A DNA stretch of 64,000 nucleotides from Coffea arabica (taxonomy: Eukaryota; Streptophyta; Magnoliopsida; Gentianales; Rubiaceae). This document shows, piece after piece, positions 1-14,200 of this stretch. The DNA is taken from positions 10,913,557 through 10,977,556 of the forward strand of contig NC_092320.1 in NCBI RefSeq assembly GCF_036785885.1, written 5' to 3'. Made by a program: the position numbers and the translations under genes. How positions within the stretch are numbered: the first letter of the stretch is position 1; each line of letters starts with the position of its first letter. The notes below the pieces were generated by a model. It was not told where the DNA came from and made no database searches. It saw only the letters and a program-made list of their open reading frames with translations.

Positions 1-2235
1 AAAAAGTCTCTGCTGCGACTCAGGATTGTTCCCATAATTCAAGGGCCAAATGTGGTTCCAGGGCCTAAGTCTACTGTCTACTCCACATTGCAGGCCCCAA
101 CTTGCATTAGTAAGGTAAAGGCCAGAAGTTGCTGAGGACTCAGCAGATGCATTTCCTCCGTAAAATTTCCTTGTCGAATTGCCTTAAAGCATTAGTTGGC
201 AAAGTACACCGCATTCATAAATGCCACAACACTCCAAAAACTGATTTCTATCATGGCCATGGCTGTTCTGACCAGCACCCTCTGACTCACTGCCACTCTC
301 CTCCTCTCAGAGCCCTGAGGCAGGCTTCCTCTCTTGCGTATTGGTGTGTGAAAGAAAAGCACCTGCTGCAACCATGCTGTGCTCCTCAGATAATGGTTAA
401 AAATGCAGTTGCATTGGACCTCTTTCGGCACCTGCCTCTGCACTGGAATCATTTGTACCGTTTCTGGGTCCTCTTCCCGTACCAGCAAGAAAGCTTTTGA
501 CCGATCATGCTAAATAAATAAAGCGCAAGCTAAACATCAAGCAGCTACCCCACTTTTAGCTCAACAGATGGTATAAATATAATCAATCAGCTCCCCGATT
601 CTTCCGAAAAAGAAAAAAATGGCAAAGCAATATATATAGTCCCCATCATATCTTGCTAAGACACACAAGTGTCTAGCATGACAATCGAGTCTGCCATCCT
701 TCTGTGAGAAATATCACTTGCAGAAATTTATTGAGAGAAATTTGTACTCCAGATATCAACAGATTTCCAGTCGCACATGCACAAATCTAACCTTCTCAGA
801 AGATAGCAGCGATGTACAAGCAAACAAATACTACTATTTATCCTGGCATCTGCCAGTAATTCCCTTGTATCGACTGTCAAGGTCTCGGGTGTCCTTGTGA
901 ACTTTAGATGAATATTGGCACCCACCCATACCACAAAAAGTTTTTGACTGATCAATGAACAGGCACGGAGTTTACTCGAGTAGTTGTCATTACGAGGAGA
1001 AAACTTTTGCTCCTGTGGCGTCATTGATTATAGAGATTTACCATCCTATTTCTCGGGAAACACGAGTACACCTGTTGTATCTGAGGGTCAGGGAAACGAA
1101 AAAGGGCAGAAGGAGCCGATCAGCAAGGTCAAAGGTTCTCGCTCACAAACTCGAGCACCTTACTGCAAGACATCTAGGACCATCAATATTCAGTCTGTAG
1201 GACCAAGAAACCTGCCATTTTAGCTCTCATGCAAACCACGTCGCATATCAGTGCAAGAGTTAAACCAACAGCTACTAATCTGCTATGTTAAACTTCTCAC
1301 AGGGTGATCAAAATAAGATGTTTCAGCAAGTGGAACATGTCCGTCCTCTCAAAAGTTGCCCATCAGCATGCAGGCTGATAAAGCTCTTTGGCTATGCTAC
1401 ACTTAAAAATACTAGAAACAGCGTCCGATTAGGATCAGAGAGGATGCCCGAAAGCCTTTTCTAGGTTAACAAAACTGGGACAGGAGCAAATCTATTCAGA
1501 AGCTGATGTCGACCTGCAGATAATGATGGTTATAGTTTTGAGTCTCATTGCTAATAGCAACTGACAAACAACAAAATCATACGCAATCAAGGACATACCT
1601 TACAGGGGGAAGCCATAAACTACTTGCAGAATAACTTGAGCTTTCTGAGAAACTGCAAGGCCCTCAGCATACTTCTTTTCCTTTGCACTTCCCACATAAC
1701 AAAATGGACATCCAAGGACTAATTTATGACAAAAATATATATATCTCTCCTTTTTTTTTTTTGGGGAAAATTATATGAATAATCTGAAGGAGCACACAAA
1801 CTAAATAACGACCAAACTAAATCATAAGATGCAACTATTTGACGATTTCTTCCCCCAAGCAAACTCACACCTGAATCGGAGAAGCACACATCAAGCAAGG
1901 GGAAAATGAGCATGGAAGAATATATCTGATGTAAGCATATCATAAATCCTGTATACAACAGCTCTCTCATTGAACCATTATAATTTAGAAAGCGCCCAAA
2001 TTCACCTGAAATGAGATATGGTGTCCCATGTCCCCAAAAAACAGGTTGAATTTAGATGCAAGTAACAAGCTCACAACAGAGAGATAAAAAAATAAACCAC
2101 AGAAAAAACTCGTATATACAAACTGAAAATAAACAAAATTTTATATTAAATTAAAGTTTAATAACTAAGAGATACAGAACTTGCGTTCTGCTGACTATAG
2201 CATTTTACAGTGCCAGGTTAAATAGTCATGGCAAT
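1..2235. other. Gene-free stretch downstream of the DENN gene
   Basis: This holds the 3' flank, and presumably the 3' UTR, of the DENN gene, whose stop codon is at 2236-2238. The longest reading frame is a minus-strand one at about 192-488 (98 codons), basic, without a domain I recognise, and without neighbouring exons that extend it convincingly. A poly(T) run at 1750-1761 is the only low-complexity tract of note. I see no RNA gene or transposon ends. A distant exon of another minus-strand gene continuing outside the window cannot be excluded. Confidence 0.5.
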
Positions 2236-5200
2236 CTACTCCTTCTGGAAGAAAGAGAGTACAAAATCTGTATGAACTGAGAATAGCTGTGTATCCACAA
2301 AGAGCTGCAAAACATACAGAAAATAACTCATCAGTATGTTCACAGTGGCCAACAGAAGTGCACCTAAATAAACAAGGAAGAAAATAAGGAGTAAAAAAAT
2401 ACATTTCAATTTATGAGCATCTCCTTGAAATGCCACTTCATATCTCAAGAAAAGGAACCTACCTTCATAAACGATCGGTCTCGACTAGGAAAAGATTCTA
2501 TGAAACTCTCCTTCAGAAGTAAAGAGACCTGATGGCAAAATAAAACTAAGTTACAGGTGATGATGCTGCATCAAATAATTCAAAATGACGGATGCAACTT
2601 TAAGACCAAGTGGATATGCTGTTTCAGACGGATTGACAAGGACCTAGAAGTAATCCATAGATCCGATTTGAAAACTAATTTTTTAAATTTGCAATTCTGG
2701 AGCATACCAGTTGCTGACGATTTGTCAAGCCAAAATCTTTTCTTGCCATACCATGCATACTAGGATAATCAAAGACTTCAAGCGAATGGTAACCGACAAT
2801 TTAATGGTCACATTACTGTTGTAATCCCAGACGTAGTACACAGTATTGCAGTCACGCTCACAGCACTAACATTTGATGAAATATTTTCTAGATGTCTTCC
2901 AAAATTCTAAGGCAGCATTTCATTAATCTTAAAACTAGATGTAGAAGCAGTCTGACTTGCAGTTATATTGTTGAACAGTCAGGAAGAATAAGCATCAATG
3001 CCAAATAGATTCAGAAAATGGATAAAGAATATCATTATACAAGTTTGATGATACATTATCTCATTCAGATACCTGACCAGATAAACTTTCTCTCAAGTAT
3101 CACGTCAATTTACTATTGTTCAGGCTTCTCAGTAAGCAATGATAGCAGCAGATGATCAAAGCATAACACACAGAATACAGGAAAATTGACAAGGTTTTTA
3201 CAAAACCTAAGGTTAAAAATTTTATCCCAGCTTCATAATTGAAGCGCCATTCAACTTCCGGAGAAAATAAATTAACCCCTCCAAACCACCACCACCACCA
3301 CCCCCCCCCCCCCAAAAAAAAAACCCTCCTTCCAAACACAAAAAAACCACAACCAAATATGGAAACGGGAGAAAGAAAGAGAAGCAACATTGCTTCTGAA
3401 AAGAAAAGTAGCCATTAGGATATTTTCCATAGTTTCACCAAAAGGTCAGCATCTATCTCCACATACATTCAGTGGGTGAGGTCAAACATAATGGCAGTCT
3501 TGTCAATGTATTCTAATTCAGATCACTAAAGGTACATAGTTTCTTCATTTTCTTGTCTCTTTGCAACAGAAAAGTTTGTAGGTTGATCTCTTTATTTGAT
3601 TTGATTATCTTCAAACATGAGTTAGACAAAATAGACTTCTGTATAATTCCATTCCAACTCAGTTTTAGACAGCAGAAAAAGCCTGTAACTTATAGAGGAC
3701 TCTTTCCAAAATGAACATATCATTTAGCTAGGGTTTCATGAAGTTGAAGGATTCTCCCAATGTATATTTATAGTATCAGAAGCAGAAATTAAGAAGTCTA
3801 GTAGTCCCCAGTTTTGATCAATATTAATTTCACCAAAACCACAATAAAACACAAACCTTATCATCATTGGATTGCACATTGGTAATTGTGTGAGAACGAA
3901 GGTTGGAGCAAAGAGAATCTAGATAAGCTCTCAATACTGATAGGAAACTCTTTGCAGCATCAACCTAACAGAAAATTAAACAGATATAAACAGAAAGAAA
4001 ATTAGGCTCTGGTTACTGATAGGATTCCTTTTGCTTCACTGCAATAGAATACTGTACAAATACAAAATGGAACCAGCATAAGAAACATTACTAACAACTG
4101 TTTACCCAAAAAAAAAATGTTCTTCATAACAGTGGACAACGAGCATGTGTTAATTGGTTGGGGAAAAAAATCAGAATGATTTCTTAACATATCTATCTCC
4201 ATCATACAAAGTACCAATGGCTGGAAGCCATAAGCAAAGAAGCCCATATGCATACAATCAGAAGGTTGTGAATGTACGAGGAACTAAAATCTGTGCATAT
4301 TGCACAACAAATCTTACACTCTTTCTCGATGACATTGGGACAAGGTAAATCAGGATAAATCCCCAGACTTCATCCAATCAAGTGCTGATTGGAAAGAATA
4401 ATCATAATGATTGGAGAGACCATTTGTGTGACCTTTGCCATAGTAGGCAAAGCAAGGAGTAATTGTCATAAGAACAGGAAAATGAACGAAGGTGTTTAGG
4501 CTTCAAATGAGCATATGCATGTATCTTTGCCATTGAAACAGCCACTAAGATTTTCAGCTTCTATCAGACAATTATGTTTTAGTTTAGAACCATTAAGTAT
4601 CAACCATAAAGACCAGCCACTATAGAACAACACATGAATTGACAAAGATGGAAAGTATTTCCACTGATGTTCTACATGATAGTGAAGAAAAGGGTGCAGG
4701 AGATCATTCAGGTGAAAAATAATTGAATAAAAGATAAAGATACACATACCTGTGCATCTGTACATTCATGAATAGGCCTCTTCCTTCCCAAATAACTTTC
4801 TCCAACAAGTTTCGCATGATAAGGACTTAAGGATGAATACAATTCCCTATATTGGGGTAGTGTTGGCATTGTTGGTGACTTCACCTGTTCCCACAATTTG
4901 CCAGAATGAGATCAGACAACATATTACACAAATCATCTATGCATAGAGCAAGCCACAACGATACAGATGCAAATTCTCAAGACAAGGGAGTTTACTGTAA
5001 CTAATACTTCACCAAGATATACTAAATTTATCACTCTATCCACTTATCTGTTTCTCATAACACAACATTCAGGGAGATTTTGCAATGACCAAGCCCATGG
5101 CCCCAATTGGCGACCATGTGGTTCGACAAGAGCCACTTGGATTAATTGATGCAAGCCGATCTAAGCAAGTGATTTAATAGAAACCACATGGCTCTTGTTT

Positions 5201-8200
5201 AAACCACACAGCCCACAGGTGGGGCTATGGAAAGGGTCCAGACAAGAATTTCCCCGACAATCATAAAGCATTATGTGAATAATCCTCCCTTAAATTCATC
5301 CACAGTATCACTCATTGAGACACTTCCATTTTCCACTGCAGTCCTCTGAAGTTATAATGGAGACTGAAGCCCTTACTTTGGCTTCAACTTTTTCCCGTTT
5401 CTCATTTCTTTATCAGCTACATCAAGGCTTATCTGACTATTTATTTGAAAAAAAAAAAAAAAAAGGATCAACAAAAAACTACAAATAAATAAACAAATCA
5501 CCAAACAAAAGAAAATTTCCCTCTATAACACATAAGGGTTAATTGTTCCAAAGTTTTTGCCCGAGTGGAATTTTCTTGCACCAGATAAACCCCAAAAGGA
5601 CAACTGAAAGGAAAGAGAAATGGGTGTAACTGTAGCCTTTTTAAGAAACTATTCCACATCTAATTCTGCAAGAAAAATACCTGGTTTTTGTTCATATCAA
5701 CAAGAATGACGTTTGTCAACTTCGATTGTACCTCAGTGGTTTTGTTCTTCACACCCACCTATTAAAATTACCGTCAATATTCAGAATGGCAGTAATTAGC
5801 AGCTATAACAACTTGTCTAATAAAAAGGCCACACTCTATGACCTTGATAGGATCAAATACATAGATGTGATCCTGATCAGGTTGTGGATTTTAAAGAAGG
5901 AATAGCTGGGGGCTATTGCTATCCATCATAGTTGGTCTACGATGACATTTGCTGACAGAAAAAACACGTACAGGTGTGCCTCATATAATCAAAACATAAA
6001 TATGGATATATGTATAAATGGGAGATGCAATTTTCACATTCCAACGTTGTGTAGGCAACTTTTTACTCTAGTTATAACATGCCAGACAACTATTGACTGC
6101 TACACATAAGTCGTAAGAAATAAAATCAAGAATCTATTCCTCAAGTCCCATTAACACATGCTACGGAAACCTGTTGCCGAAATACAAATAATTAGAACAC
6201 CCACAGCATGTTATGCAAGCATTATCTGAACAGGCTTACTGTTGATAAAAGTACGATCCCATATATACATATACCAAATCAAAGCATACTATTTAAAAGA
6301 TGCGATGAACAATTCTCCTGCTATGCAACTCAACCTTTAATTGATTCTATAAACATCCGTTCAGCTTTTTGTCAGTATGCTAAAACAAAACAATATTCTG
6401 GAGCTAAGATCATCTTGATAATGGTTGGGGGGAAGAGAGTGCAACAAAGCCAGACAAAAAGTTCGAAGGGGCCATGACCATTGAGGGAAAACAGGCTGCA
6501 AGAGGGCAATGACCCGAAGCCAGACACAAAACCTAGAGGTGAAGGCTGCATAGCTGAAAAACCAGATTGAGGTCACGAGATCATGTCATAGCAAAACCTG
6601 AGGGAGTTTGATATCATTTATCTATATTTTCACAGGCATATAGAAAGCATTTGAAAGAAAGGTTTCACATAGACCTTACAAGCCATCATAGTGTCCAAAT
6701 GCATGTTCCAAAATATTTGTTAATGATTTGGGATCAATAAGCAGAAAAAAGTCGCAATGATATGGTAGAACTCACTATGTAAGGCACAGGTGCATCCAGA
6801 AAGTCCAGCATGTCATTTGGCAAAACCTGAAAGGTCAGGCAGTCGAAGACAATAACGAAAATGGCAAATAACTATAAACTCTAACGAGAACAATCAACTA
6901 CTCATATATACAAAATCATTGAGGTAAGAAATGACAATTACCGGCATTAGCAAGCTCTGCCACTGATAAGGACGAATAAGGGGTATAATTGATAAAACTG
7001 AAGCAGACAATACACCCTGCATATTCAAATAAACAAATGTAAAATCACTAATACCAATGTGGATTCTTTCTCCTTCAAGTGACAAATAAATGGGAAAAAG
7101 TTATTCAAAACAAGTAAATATTTGTTATTAATGCATAATCAAATAAGCTGAATCATCTCTAAACCACATGTTAAATAAAATTAGAAGAACTAATGGGATT
7201 GAAAATATTACATTTCTAGGAGTAACTAAGTTTTACTCTATTGTGCAATCCCCATCCAAGTTGGACATTGTAAAAGCTAATTACAACATGAACCAGAAAC
7301 TAGATGTCTTATGTTTGCTCTCATATTTAAAACACTAAATTTTTAAGTATATTAAAAAAATACAATCTTCTAGCTAATTTTTAAATGATTTCAGTATCAG
7401 TCAATTAAAATACAAACTTCAAATACAACCAAACTTAGTCCTATCATATCCCAACTAATTTAGTATCACATCCAAATCTAGACAGCCCAATTTAGAAAAT
7501 CCAATTACCTCTGAAGCTAAAATAGATTGAGGAATAAACTTTCACAAATTCAAATTTAGGAAGCTAATTGTCAACAATGCAATAGTTGTAAGATATAAAT
7601 GAAAATTATGCAATTCCAGATCTACATCTCTTTGAACTTGTTAAAACACACTCATTCAACAAAGCCACAAAAATAAATCCAACATTTTTGCAAGCATAAG
7701 GAAGTACACCAGTCATAAAGAAAATTTAACAATACTCGTACTCCTACAGAAAACATAGATCCATTTCTCTTTTATTGTCATCTGGTGCACAAACACATTG
7801 TCCACAAAACTATAAAGATATAATAACTTACCAAATTTGAACAAACAACTGCAACTTGCTTCTCCAAAAGGGCTCCAGCAAATAATGTCAACACCTGTAA
7901 AAACATTTCACAGCAATTAGTCCAAATTATCTTTCACTTTGTGTGCAGAGTGCAAGGCTGATATCATAAAAAGCTCCAGCAAGAGGGCAGCAATTTTATT
8001 AAGGATCTGCCTACGATGCAGAAGTTAACAGAGACTTTTTCAGCATAAAATCAACAACCCAGACCAAAGCTTGACAATCAGTGTTAATTCACAAGTTTAT
8101 GCACATTAGATATGCACAGAAAGAGCTAATTTGCACGCACTTTTAAACCTAGTAAGGTGGCTGTTGCACACAAACTAGTCATGCCCATCCACAAAACAGG

Positions 8201-11200
8201 GGGGAGGTAACCTGAAAGGCTATTTAATATTTAGTTTTTATTATTTTAAACAGCACTACGACCTAGATATATGCAATTGTAATCAAGAGGATTCTTTGAA
8301 TTTGACTTTGAAGTTCACTCTATCTGCCAGGTAAAATTTCAATATTTTGAGGATATCTTTTGTAACTTATCAACTCTAAAGCGTCTTACATAAAATATTC
8401 TGAGGGAAAATCAATGCAAGTGACCTCTGGAGCCTGCTGCAAGATGCAAGTGAACATGTACCAGAGAGAACTACTAAACAGACAAAATTTGAAATATAAT
8501 AGAAAATCTAGTTGCTGCCCCTCAACTTCTTACTCAAGACAACCTTCAACTTCAAATCTAGAACTTCTGGATGGCAAATTATCCAGAGACATTGTACTAT
8601 ATCCTCAATAACTTCAACAGTTATCAAGCTCAGGAAGCAATTTTTCAAGAATTCTAAGACAGATGTGACACTAAATTCTGGATTCAAGTAATCAGAAGAT
8701 ACGAAATAATCTGCTATTGAGTGATCAAACTAAGTAAAGAACATTTAAAATCTATGCATTTGTTCCCTGTTGACACCAAGTCCTTGGCCCACATTCAGAC
8801 AGGTTAATGCTACACCAACTCACATGCTCAAGTCGCAAGGAGCCACATAAGCATGCAACAGCCCATACAGATAAAGCATTTGCTTCCTCCTCTGCCATAA
8901 GTGCACAATAAGCCTGTAGAATAAAGTGAAAATAAGCCTCAAGAGAAGCAACATATAAAGCAATGATCAAAATAAACCACACTCCCGTTACCCCAGTTGG
9001 TGTGATACCCCAAAAAAGTACACTAAAATTAAAGAAAAGACAATATCAGCCATTCTGTTCCTCAGTATCAAGCACAAGTATATAAGAGTAAATATGATGA
9101 GACTTCTTTGCATATAGCATTATTATGTCATAGTAGAACCAATTGCAAATTATTTTCATCTATAGAATACGTTAAATATTTCGAGGCATTCCAAATAGCA
9201 AGCATATCATGTAAAATGGGATAAATGTGGAGGTTAATTAAGCTAATTCACAGCAGAGTAACCAACGATCTGCTTTGCAGTATAGCCAGAAATTATTCAT
9301 GCAGCATTTGACTTTCTCCACTAACATCTCTTGCTCACATGAAACTGAAAACCCCATAGGCCAGGGGAAAAAAATAAATTGAGAAAATAAAAAGGTGAAG
9401 AAAACCAGCAATTAGCAGTTAACAAAAGGCCAAAAAATACCTCTGCTAATTCCAAACTAGTAGTGCATGACTTCAGATCAATTGTTGATCCAGCAATTTG
9501 TAGAACAGTTTCATCAATTCTATGATATTCTAAAGGATGTAGGTGATCCAGAGGGTGAAACTTAATAGTCGAACCACGTGAAGGGCAACGTAGCCGGTAA
9601 TATTCGCATATTATTTGTAAATAACCATGATCATTGGCCTACAAAAACCCACAGAAAACATTGTCCATCAAAAGAACCTTATAATATCTTGAAATTTCGT
9701 GTTAGAGCTTGCAATTCAAGCTACAAGAAAACAAAATCTTAACCTTAGCCCACTCAAGGATATCATCATGCTCATTGCAAACATCCTGGCCAGAGAAGGA
9801 TGGCTCTTCCACTTCTACATCATCAACATCATTTCTAAGATGTCTGCCTTCACCCGGAGAGCCCTGGAAACTGAGTAAAGCACATCATTTGTCAAGCTAA
9901 ATTTCACTTGAAAAGGCCCTGAATAATGCTATCAATCAATCTAAAGCAAAGTTGGCATGCATGACATGCATAAGGATAGATAGAAAAAGTCCCCGATCTT
10001 CAAGACCTATCTACACAACAGGCCGAACATAAGAATGTACTGAGCTTATCTAGAAGATTTAAAACCTTTTTGTCATATATGATAAAGATAAAGGGCATGT
10101 ATCTCTGCCTAAAAATTATAAGAACCTTTTTGTCTTGTCAAACAGGCATGAGTGTATTTAGCTTAGGTTTTCATACAATTCATATCAGAGTTTCCAAGAT
10201 TATCTTCAAGATTAATTATTTAACAGGAACCCCAGCAAAGTAAGTTTAAAGAGATCTACTGAAAGTCAAAATTATTATACTCGATGAAAATAAAACCCCT
10301 GAGATAGAGGTTAAAAAAATGCATTTTGCTCAGAAATTATTTTCAGGGCAAGACGATAAGCAACTAACAAATCGAACAATCTAGACATACTAGTCTTAAA
10401 AAAATTTCCGAACTTGAGGAAATTTTAATTAAGGAAATTAAAAACAAACAAGCCTCCACCTCAGTCTACAGCTGAGAATTTGTTCACCATAACCATAGTT
10501 GCTAAAGATCCAAGCAACAAGAGACAAAGAGCTAATGACAATCAGCCGATCTTTCAAGCAACCACAGAAATTATTCAACAGAAGAATGTATTCTTAACTA
10601 TTCCACCCAAAGAACCTCAAAGCCACATAAAAGAGGCAACATCAACAGGATGATGGATTATGAAATGCCAAGAATAGATATGCATACCTAGAGGAAGATT
10701 CAGAGCTTTCATACTGTTGATAACGAAGAAGAGGCAACACCGCATTGGGTAAGCGCTTCTCTACAGATTGTTTATTAATTACAAAATCATCAACAGATAC
10801 ATCACAGACTTCAGAGATCTGTGATCCAACTAGAGTTTCTGCTTTAGCATGGCATTTCGCCATATCAGGATCCAATGCAGCAACAGCAGAACCATCACCA
10901 CTTCTCTTTGATGTGAAAATGTCCCCCTCTGAAATTTGATGCTCCAAATGAGAACTATCATCTGTGACTCTTCCCGGTAGAGAATCACTCAAACTTGACT
11001 CTGAAGATTCTGCAGTTCCATTGTGTATACATTGTGTCCTGTCTTCCAATGAAATGCTCCCAGATTCTTCTTCAGAGTTGTCTTCTTTATCACAGCCCAC
11101 AGGTAACTCCAGCTCTAGATCACCAATATTTCTGGTTAACCGTTCCAACCTTTCTTCGGTGAAAATGCTGTTATCCGAAAAACAAAACATAAAACCCAAG

Positions 11201-14200
11201 ATGAGGCCAAAGCCAAGTGTGTTTATTGCACAATCTTCTCAAGATACAGAAAAAAAAATAAGGAAAAAAAAAAGCCAAAACTTCCACCATAAAGAAATGA
11301 CAGGTTCAATTTTCATGCAGACTAAATCCCCACTATAATGCCTATGAAATTTCCATCACACAGATGGTTGAAGAAGAAAAAAAATTACTAGATAATTCCA
11401 TAGAATCACTATCAGTATGGCAAATGCATAAAGCACCATCAAATGGGCCATCTTGAGAAGGCATGCAGATATGAGAAGGAATTAAATCCTCTGGTAATGT
11501 TTTGTATGATATAATTCTATATCTAAGTATCTAACACACTATTTGTCCATAACCATAAGTGAAGTCCAAAAGGTGTTTGATGGAGCCGCTCTGAAGTATG
11601 TATCTATGATAAATCTAATTTGCATTCCCATGATCCTACCTAGGCAAACTCTTTTTGCAAAATGGTTGAGACCACCCAAAAAAAAAAAAGAGGAGTTAAG
11701 TTATTTTCCAGGTGGGAAAAGTTTTTAAAAATTTCACACATTACCACACAAAATACGGTAAAGAACCACATGTAGTACCTAATAAGAACATGTCTCTTTG
11801 ATTCATATGTTATTATACCTGTTCAACACACCAAAGTGCAGCTCGTAAAATGGAAGTCTTGAAAGAATGCAATAACAGCGTTTTGTGGTTAGAATATGGC
11901 GGCTCAACCCCAAATGACAAGGCTGCCCGTCTGAAATCATGGAAATCAATCCAGACGGCTTCTGTACTATCTCTTCAACCAAAACACAACAACCATACAG
12001 CGTTGAGTCATCAGCCACCTATGCAACAAAAAACTGTTATTATGACACCAAACAATAAGATAGGAGAAGACAGGAAGAAAACTTCATAGAGATGACGATA
12101 AGCATCTCATGAAAACAAATGGAGATGGAAATTGTTAAAATCAATCTCAAAAACAAAGGCTAACCAACATTTACTTCTCCATTTTTGCTTTTAAACAAAA
12201 TACCAAAAAGGCAAGAATACAATTCATCATCCAGATAAATCCACCCCTCAAAAAATATAGAAAAGGCAGGCACTAACACAAAAAGAAAGGAAATTCCAAA
12301 ATCCATTTCAGCTTTATTCACCACCGTCAGTAAAGCAAGCAGGAAGCATACACTCCTGCCCACAGAATTAGATACTAATCTTGGTATTTAAGTGTCTGCG
12401 AAAGATCAAGTTGCATAATTTTTCATGAACATGATAAGTTGCACAATCTGGGAAAAGCTTTTGAAATGGGAATTGAAAGAAGCAACAGACAAAACAACCA
12501 TTATGGTACTTACAGCTCAACCATTAAAATCTGAACAAGACACAGAAAATAGAGATGCAGGCTGTGTCATCCAAATGCATGATTAAATGAGGACATAAAG
12601 CAGAAACCTCATCATGTTTTATCAATCAATTATAGAGAAAAAAAAGTCATCTAACATATACAACAATATACAAGGTCATATTCAGTATCTAAGAACAGAT
12701 TTGATCAGTGGATGCATCCATATAAATTCCAGTTAGCATGTTCCGATGTTCTACATTCAAAATGCCCAAAGCATTCAGCTGCATAACATGATCACTGTAA
12801 ATGCTGTGTTTAATGTTGAGGGATCAGAGGCAAGAAAACACAAAACAGTAATTCAAGAGAACAAAAATTGATTGCTAAAATGTAATTAAAATCATCAACA
12901 ATTGGGAAATCTAACTTAAAAATCCTCCAATACATGTATTAACAAATAAAGTTTGATGGAACAGAGGGCAAGGAAATGTAAACAAAGTAATACAATAAAA
13001 AGAAAAATTGATTGGTAACAAGAAAAACTAAAATATGTCGAGTTGAAAATCCTAAGACGAAATCTTCCACAACAATAACAAGCAATTCTTGCACCATTTA
13101 GCATCACCCTTTCACTAGTAAGTTTGAAAACAACAAAATCTTTCTCAAGAAATGTAAAAGACTATGAAGGTGCAATCTCTGGAAAACAGGAAAAGAGACT
13201 AGTACATTGCTTGATGTACAATGCAATAAGACAGTAAAGTAGTTATGTACAGCAAAAAAGATATCTTTTAGTTGGCATGACAAAGTAGATACTACTAAGT
13301 AACAAGAGGCATGACTTCAGGTAATTTACACACGATGACATCTAATTCCACACAAGGTGCAGGTAAATAAACAATCAGTTTCTCACTCAATGAAAAACTC
13401 AAATCCAGCAGAATATTGATAGTAGAAGACCAAACTTCAGTTGATGTGAAACTCAAGCAACACCAATCACAAAGTGAATGCACAACTCGCACACAGAAAG
13501 TGGAGGAAGCAGGGAATAAAAAAGAATTCTTTCTATACCTGAAGTCGGAACACGAAAGACAAGTCACTCTGTTTGAGGTGTTCCTGCGAGGCAAGAAGCA
13601 AGTCAATGAGTTTGTTTGGATAAGAGTTTATTTGGATGATTTATTTGAGATATTTACTGTAGCACTTTTTGTGATGTGATGTGTGTGAGATAAAAAGGTG
13701 ATTGGGAAGATAAAAAGGTGATTGGGATTTGTGAAGCAAAATTTTTTTTCCCAAATTCTCTCTATCCAAACAAACTCATCGTCACTAATTGTCAGTGACT
13801 TGGCTAAGGTAAACATTACATCATTTGCAACTAACCAGAAAAAAAAAACACGGGACTGTATTTCTTTGACAATTCCAACTATTCGTTTAATTGATAGAGA
13901 TTGTTAATGAAATATACAGAAACTCGAAAGGTCATATGAACATCCAAATGGCTCCCAATATAATCAGAAAAATAAGGCAAAAAAAAAACTGTGGCCTCAT
14001 GATTGGTAAACTTACTGAAGTTGGTCTAAACACAGAAAACCAAATTCAATGAGTCAAGAACTATTATCTATCTCAGGTTGTTACCCACGTACAAGAACAA
14101 AAATAGTGAGAAAGTAACATTACTTGGCCCAGAAGTATCTCGTTCAACTCACTCATCGAAGGAGTTCTCTCAATTGCATGAACCTGTAACAAAATGAATC

